From positions 1 to 8,629 of the forward strand of contig JAWXCM010000390.1 of the NCBI GenBank assembly GCA_034408745.1: a DNA stretch of 8,629 bases, read 5' to 3'. The stretch is from JAWXCM01 sp034408745 (GTDB lineage: Bacteria > Acidobacteriota > Terriglobia > Bryobacterales > Bryobacteraceae). Below the pieces are notes generated by a model that had not been told where the DNA came from, searched no databases, and saw nothing but the letters and a program-made list of their open reading frames with translations. Positions 6,101 to 8,629 of the stretch are shown in pieces. Positions within the stretch are counted from its first letter, which is position 1; every line of letters starts with the position of its first letter. The translations under genes and the position numbers were made by a program.

Positions 6101-6213
6101 AACCATCACATGCGCGAGACAGGGTGGGACGACCGAGACGTTGTGACAGTTGCGGCAGCAACTCGCGCGACCTGTGGTAGTACCAGCAGACACTGCGCGA
6201 ACCCATGCCGGTG

Positions 6214-8202
6214 CTAGGCCCCGAATGCCGGTGCCTGACTCAGGTAGCGGATAAGCGCCTCGTTAACGAGGCTGACTCGCTCGTAATAGTAGCCGCGACT
6301 GCCCCGGCTGTAGCGTTCTCGAGTTACCCCTCGCAGCGAGTGCATCCGTTTCCCAAATTTCGCCTTTCCGAGCGGCTTAGCGCCGTTGCGTTTACAGAAG
6401 GCATGGTAGAGGTCGTACGCCTGCACGGAGTCGGCATGGCCACCCTCCTGGAATACGAGGCACTCGTCCACGAACAGCCGGAACGGATCGGACTGCAGAC
6501 GGTGCTCGGTCAGAGATGCAGCGCATACCGCACAGGTGGTAAACCCGCCCTGCCGTAGCAGCCGTCGCAGCCCAACGAGCGCCCAGTTGAGGATTCCCGG
6601 CAGTTCCTCCCTGAGCTTCGCATCTAGATCGGGGTCGGCTGGCTGCTCGAGGCAGGACGCAGTGCCATGTGGCTCGCAATACAGCTCAGTACTTCGATGC
6701 ACGAACCGCACGTAGAACGGCATGGTGATCATTCGCCGCCACAGGCCGTCGCTGCGGTCGCTGACCGTCGGCAACTCGTTGGTCGCGAAGATCAGCTTGG
6801 CTGTGGATCGCATCGGAAAGGGATCCTTGTACTTTGCGTTTACCTGAAGTGGCTCGCCCGAAACCAACTGCTTTAGGATTCCCTCGGCTGCGATATCAAC
6901 GTGGGCCATGTCGCTGCTAAGATTCGCCAGTTTCCCAACGAGCTGGGCAAGGTGGTACTCGGCACCGAAGTGATCCAAGGCGACATGGCTGACGTTGTCT
7001 GGGCCAAGCATGGCTCTCCAGGTGTTCATGATCGTCGATTTGCCGTTCGCGCCGTTGCCAAACATGATCAAGAGCTTCTGAAAGCGACAGTCAATTAACA
7101 AGCTGTATCCCATGAACTCCTGGAGGACATCGACACGGTGATCACTGTCGTTGACCAGGGGAAGAATCATGTTCAGGGTCTCGATGAAGAGCGAGCACTG
7201 AGCTTCCGGATCGTACCCGTAGGGGATTACGCTGGTGTTAAACAGTGTGGGAGAATGAGCGACCAAAGTGGGGAGCTGATCGGCGTCCGAATTAAGTCCG
7301 AGCACACCGTTTTGGAGCGCCAGAATGTGAGCACTCTCCACCACCAGCGGCTTCTGACTGGTAACGCGAAACGGCGGCGACGTCCCCCAGCAGTCAAGGA
7401 TGCTTTGGCCCTTTAGATTCGTGATGACGTCCCGTACGTAGCGGTCCGTGTGCTTGGAGTGCGGAGCCTGCGCAAACAGATAGGCAACCACCTGGGCCTT
7501 AAGTAATGCCTCGGGTAGCGTTACCCACCGATGACCATCCCAGCGCCAGAACTCATTGCTAAAGTAGCGCAGGTGCGGCGTCTCGGCGAGGAGGTCCTCG
7601 TAGTCCTCGATTTGGGCATCGCCCCCGACATAATGGATGTACGCGGTTGCTGTTAGCGTTGGGTTGTCGAGCGTGATGCCGGGATAGGGACCACCCCCGC
7701 CGGAAATCTCTTTCACGAGGGTGGGTACCCGTGCTCCAGTGACACCCAGTTCACGGAGCCGATCGCGAATGGCAGTGGCCGCGGATGTTTGGGCAACTCC
7801 GTGAAAGAACTCGCGCGCCGCTTCAATCGCGAGTTCTAACGTCGATTGGTGCGCCTCCAGGTTCTCTGGCGGCGCGATCGCTGCCACCAACGCTGCAAAC
7901 AGATCGGGGTAGGAACCCGGCTGACCATCGAGCTGTACCGAGTACGACACGAGCTGGTTGGCAAAACTGTACAGGCCCGCGCGACACTGGGAGGGCCACG
8001 ATGGAAAGGCGCGCACCGTTAACACGACCGGCTCCACGGCGCCGCCGCACCACTCGATGATGGCTGCGACGTCGGCCTTGTCGGTGAGCAAGTGTGGATC
8101 GATCGATCGGGTTTCTCCGTCGACCGTGATAATCAAAAAGGCGAAGTCATCGGGACCAGCATTGGCGTTGTCTGGGCATGCTGGTAAAATATTTGTGGAC
8201 AT
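6214..8202 (-). CDS. P4/D5-family SF3 replicative helicase
   Basis: 662 aa from ATG 8202, preceded seven bases upstream by GGAG; the open frame continues to 8382, but through hairpins and without a better start. This ATPase unwinds DNA at the origin of phages, satellites and plasmids. Residues 1-170 match nothing I recognise. A D5-N-like region follows, with HLRYFSNEFWRWDGHRWV (210-227). The SF3 core has Walker A GNGANGKST (382-390), a Walker B-like LVGKLANLSSDMAH (421-434), sensor 1 KLIFATNELP (469-478) and the arginine-finger stretch DGLWRRM (485-491). GILNWALVGLRRLL (536-549) is a family hallmark. The C-terminal winged helix (about 571-645) is of P4 primase C-terminal type. No primase motif is visible at the N-terminus, in keeping with the separate TOPRIM primase downstream. 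Two cysteine pairs (C509/C517, C557/C560) between core and winged helix could bind zinc. A shared palindrome and a strong leader hairpin precede the gene. Confidence 0.93.
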   Translation of the reverse strand: MSTNILPACPDNANAGPDDFAFLIITVDGETRSIDPHLLTDKADVAAIIEWCGGAVEPVVLTVRAFPSWPSQCRAGLYSFANQLVSYSVQLDGQPGSYPDLFAALVAAIAPPENLEAHQSTLELAIEAAREFFHGVAQTSAATAIRDRLRELGVTGARVPTLVKEISGGGGPYPGITLDNPTLTATAYIHYVGGDAQIEDYEDLLAETPHLRYFSNEFWRWDGHRWVTLPEALLKAQVVAYLFAQAPHSKHTDRYVRDVITNLKGQSILDCWGTSPPFRVTSQKPLVVESAHILALQNGVLGLNSDADQLPTLVAHSPTLFNTSVIPYGYDPEAQCSLFIETLNMILPLVNDSDHRVDVLQEFMGYSLLIDCRFQKLLIMFGNGANGKSTIMNTWRAMLGPDNVSHVALDHFGAEYHLAQLVGKLANLSSDMAHVDIAAEGILKQLVSGEPLQVNAKYKDPFPMRSTAKLIFATNELPTVSDRSDGLWRRMITMPFYVRFVHRSTELYCEPHGTASCLEQPADPDLDAKLREELPGILNWALVGLRRLLRQGGFTTCAVCAASLTEHRLQSDPFRLFVDECLVFQEGGHADSVQAYDLYHAFCKRNGAKPLGKAKFGKRMHSLRGVTRERYSRGSRGYYYERVSLVNEALIRYLSQAPAFGA

Positions 8203-8231
8203 ATAGGGTCTCCGAAATACTGTGTGTCCTT

Positions 8232-8262
8232 GACGCCCGTCGGCTGATTCCCGGCGGGCGTC
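8232..8262 (-). promoter_or_regulatory. Strong hairpin in the helicase leader
   Basis: Twelve base pairs (one a wobble pair) form between 8232-8243 (GACGCCCGTCGG) and 8251-8262 (CCGGCGGGCGTC), with a 7-nt loop. It lies 29 bp before the helicase ATG and abuts shared palindrome copy D, separated by one base. No T-run follows it in the direction of helicase transcription (AAGGACAC), so a simple intrinsic terminator is unsupported. It may slow translation or transcription, or end transcription from the right-hand gene by another mechanism. Confidence 0.5.
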
Positions 8263-8263
8263 G

Positions 8264-8285
8264 TCGTTGTTGACGACAACAAACT
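8264..8285. promoter_or_regulatory. Shared palindrome, copy D (putative operator, divergent)
   Basis: Core arms TTGTTG and CAACAA (8267-8282) surround ACGA. It matches copy B at 16 of 22 positions, including TTGTTGACG in full, and is the least conserved of the four copies. It lies 61 bp before the helicase ATG, directly beside the leader hairpin. Confidence 0.5.
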
Positions 8286-8458
8286 TCTTTGTCTTCGAGT
8301 CAAGAAACCGGCAACCAGCGTTGGCTGCTCCACTACGGTAAGTGCGGACGGCAAGAACTCTGAGATGCGGGCGGGGCGCCACCGCCGATTGCCTGCCATC
8401 GCCCCGGCGTGCGAACGATACTTTGAGTTTCCAGTGGCGCTTGCTCGACCTTCACGAA

Positions 8459-8629
8459 CTACTGCTCTTGAGGGTTCGGCCGGTCGCGTAACTTCGCGAT
8501 CCTTTTGGCGTAGCGCTTTGCGGCTTGGGCACTGAGAGTGGCGGGTGGCTCGTGCAGCGTAAAAGGGGATCCGAATACTCCGAGGGGTTGTGCTGTCACC
8601 CATCCCAGTGCCCGAAGTTCGTTCAGGGC
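8459..8629 (-). CDS. C-terminal fragment of an unknown gene, cut by the right edge
   Basis: A minus-strand frame enters from the right edge and ends at TAG 8461-8459, giving 56 residues. They begin ALNELRALGWVTAQPLG and end with a basic helix, SAQAAKRYAKRIAKLRDRP, followed by NPQEQ. The 'L.eLr.lGwV' start is compatible with the recognition helix and wing of a winged-helix domain, as in plasmid replication initiators, but this is a guess. Coding is supported by the uninterrupted frame, protein-like composition and same orientation as all other genes. The following 256 bp contain only the palindrome and hairpin that precede the helicase. The function is not recognised. Confidence 0.5.
   Translation of the reverse strand, partial: ALNELRALGWVTAQPLGVFGSPFTLHEPPATLSAQAAKRYAKRIAKLRDRPNPQEQ

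Larger units (their letters stand above)
5893..6131. other. Putative replication origin: iterons plus AT-rich core
   Basis: The 388-bp helicase-primase gap (5826-6213) holds four exact ACTGGGACG copies, two in each orientation (5893, 5941 inverted, 6038, 6092 inverted), plus variants GCTGGGACG at 6046 and GGTGGGACG at 6123. The 88 bp between the two inverted units are AT-rich: 5951-6040 is about 41% GC by hand count, and 6021-6040 about 25%. In satellite phage P4 the alpha helicase-primase binds short iterons at its origin through its C-terminal domain; the helicase encoded next door has the corresponding winged-helix domain. Origin function is inferred from this layout. The iterons could alternatively be operators for the primase, or a partition site. 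No DnaA box was seen. Confidence 0.5.

Noticed and set aside
5893..6131. Iterons as a CRISPR array
   Set aside because: Repeats are 9-11 bp, occur in both orientations and have irregular spacing; no cas genes are present.
6148..6163. AGTTGC/GCAACT hairpin after the helicase stop as a terminator
   Set aside because: Only six base pairs and no T-run; possible but not supported.
8203..8382. 60-residue N-terminal extension of the helicase to 8382
   Set aside because: The extension translates through the palindrome and hairpin, and its start has no ribosome binding site, whereas ATG 8202 has GGAG at correct spacing.
8133..8603. Minus-strand 156-codon frame across the helicase start
   Set aside because: It is out of phase with both the helicase and the right-edge gene fragment, rich in Arg/Ser/Thr and without family resemblance.

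Overview
The window looks like part of a mobile or extrachromosomal replicon, most likely from a member of the Planctomycetes. The assignment rests on protein style: a short protein with a StGPRT-x-x-GK-x-x-x-A-x-NGKRRQ core, a helical protein ending its conserved part in VTVVKQQNVAAGSQQVALV, and an N-terminal DUF6930-like protein. I associate all three with planctomycete accessory genes, from memory and without a database search. Base composition is GC-rich and most genes have purine-rich ribosome binding sites. There are no rRNA or tRNA genes, transposases, integrases or CRISPR arrays.

Every supported gene is on the minus strand, so transcription runs from high to low coordinates. From the right edge: the last 56 codons of an unknown gene (8459-8629); a P4/D5-type SF3 replicative helicase (6214-8202); a 388-bp non-coding region with inverted iterons and an AT-rich core (5826-6213), the best candidate for a replication origin; a zinc-finger plus TOPRIM DnaG-like primase (4815-5825); an unrecognised 287-aa protein (3829-4692); a 470-bp gap rich in dyads (3359-3828); a tightly overlapping four-gene operon (765-3358) made of a 335-aa paralogue of the 287-aa protein, the VKQQN protein, the GPRT protein and a possible helix-turn-helix protein; a 348-bp gap; and the start of a DUF6930-like gene that runs off the left edge.

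Two non-coding signals link the genes. First, one 22-bp palindrome, with arms related to CGGTTGTTA and TAACAACCG around a 4-bp CG-containing centre, lies in four of the five intergenic regions: before the helicase, the 287-aa gene, the four-gene operon and the DUF6930-like gene. It is probably an operator for one regulator serving the whole element. Second, the fifth intergenic region, between helicase and primase, lacks that palindrome and carries at least four exact copies of ACTGGGACG in two inverted pairs, each enclosing TCTAACTATC. This resembles P4-type origins bound by the winged-helix domain of the helicase. Helicase, primase and iterons form a plausible self-contained replication module. 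The two paralogues of unknown function and the shared operator are the parts that look undescribed.
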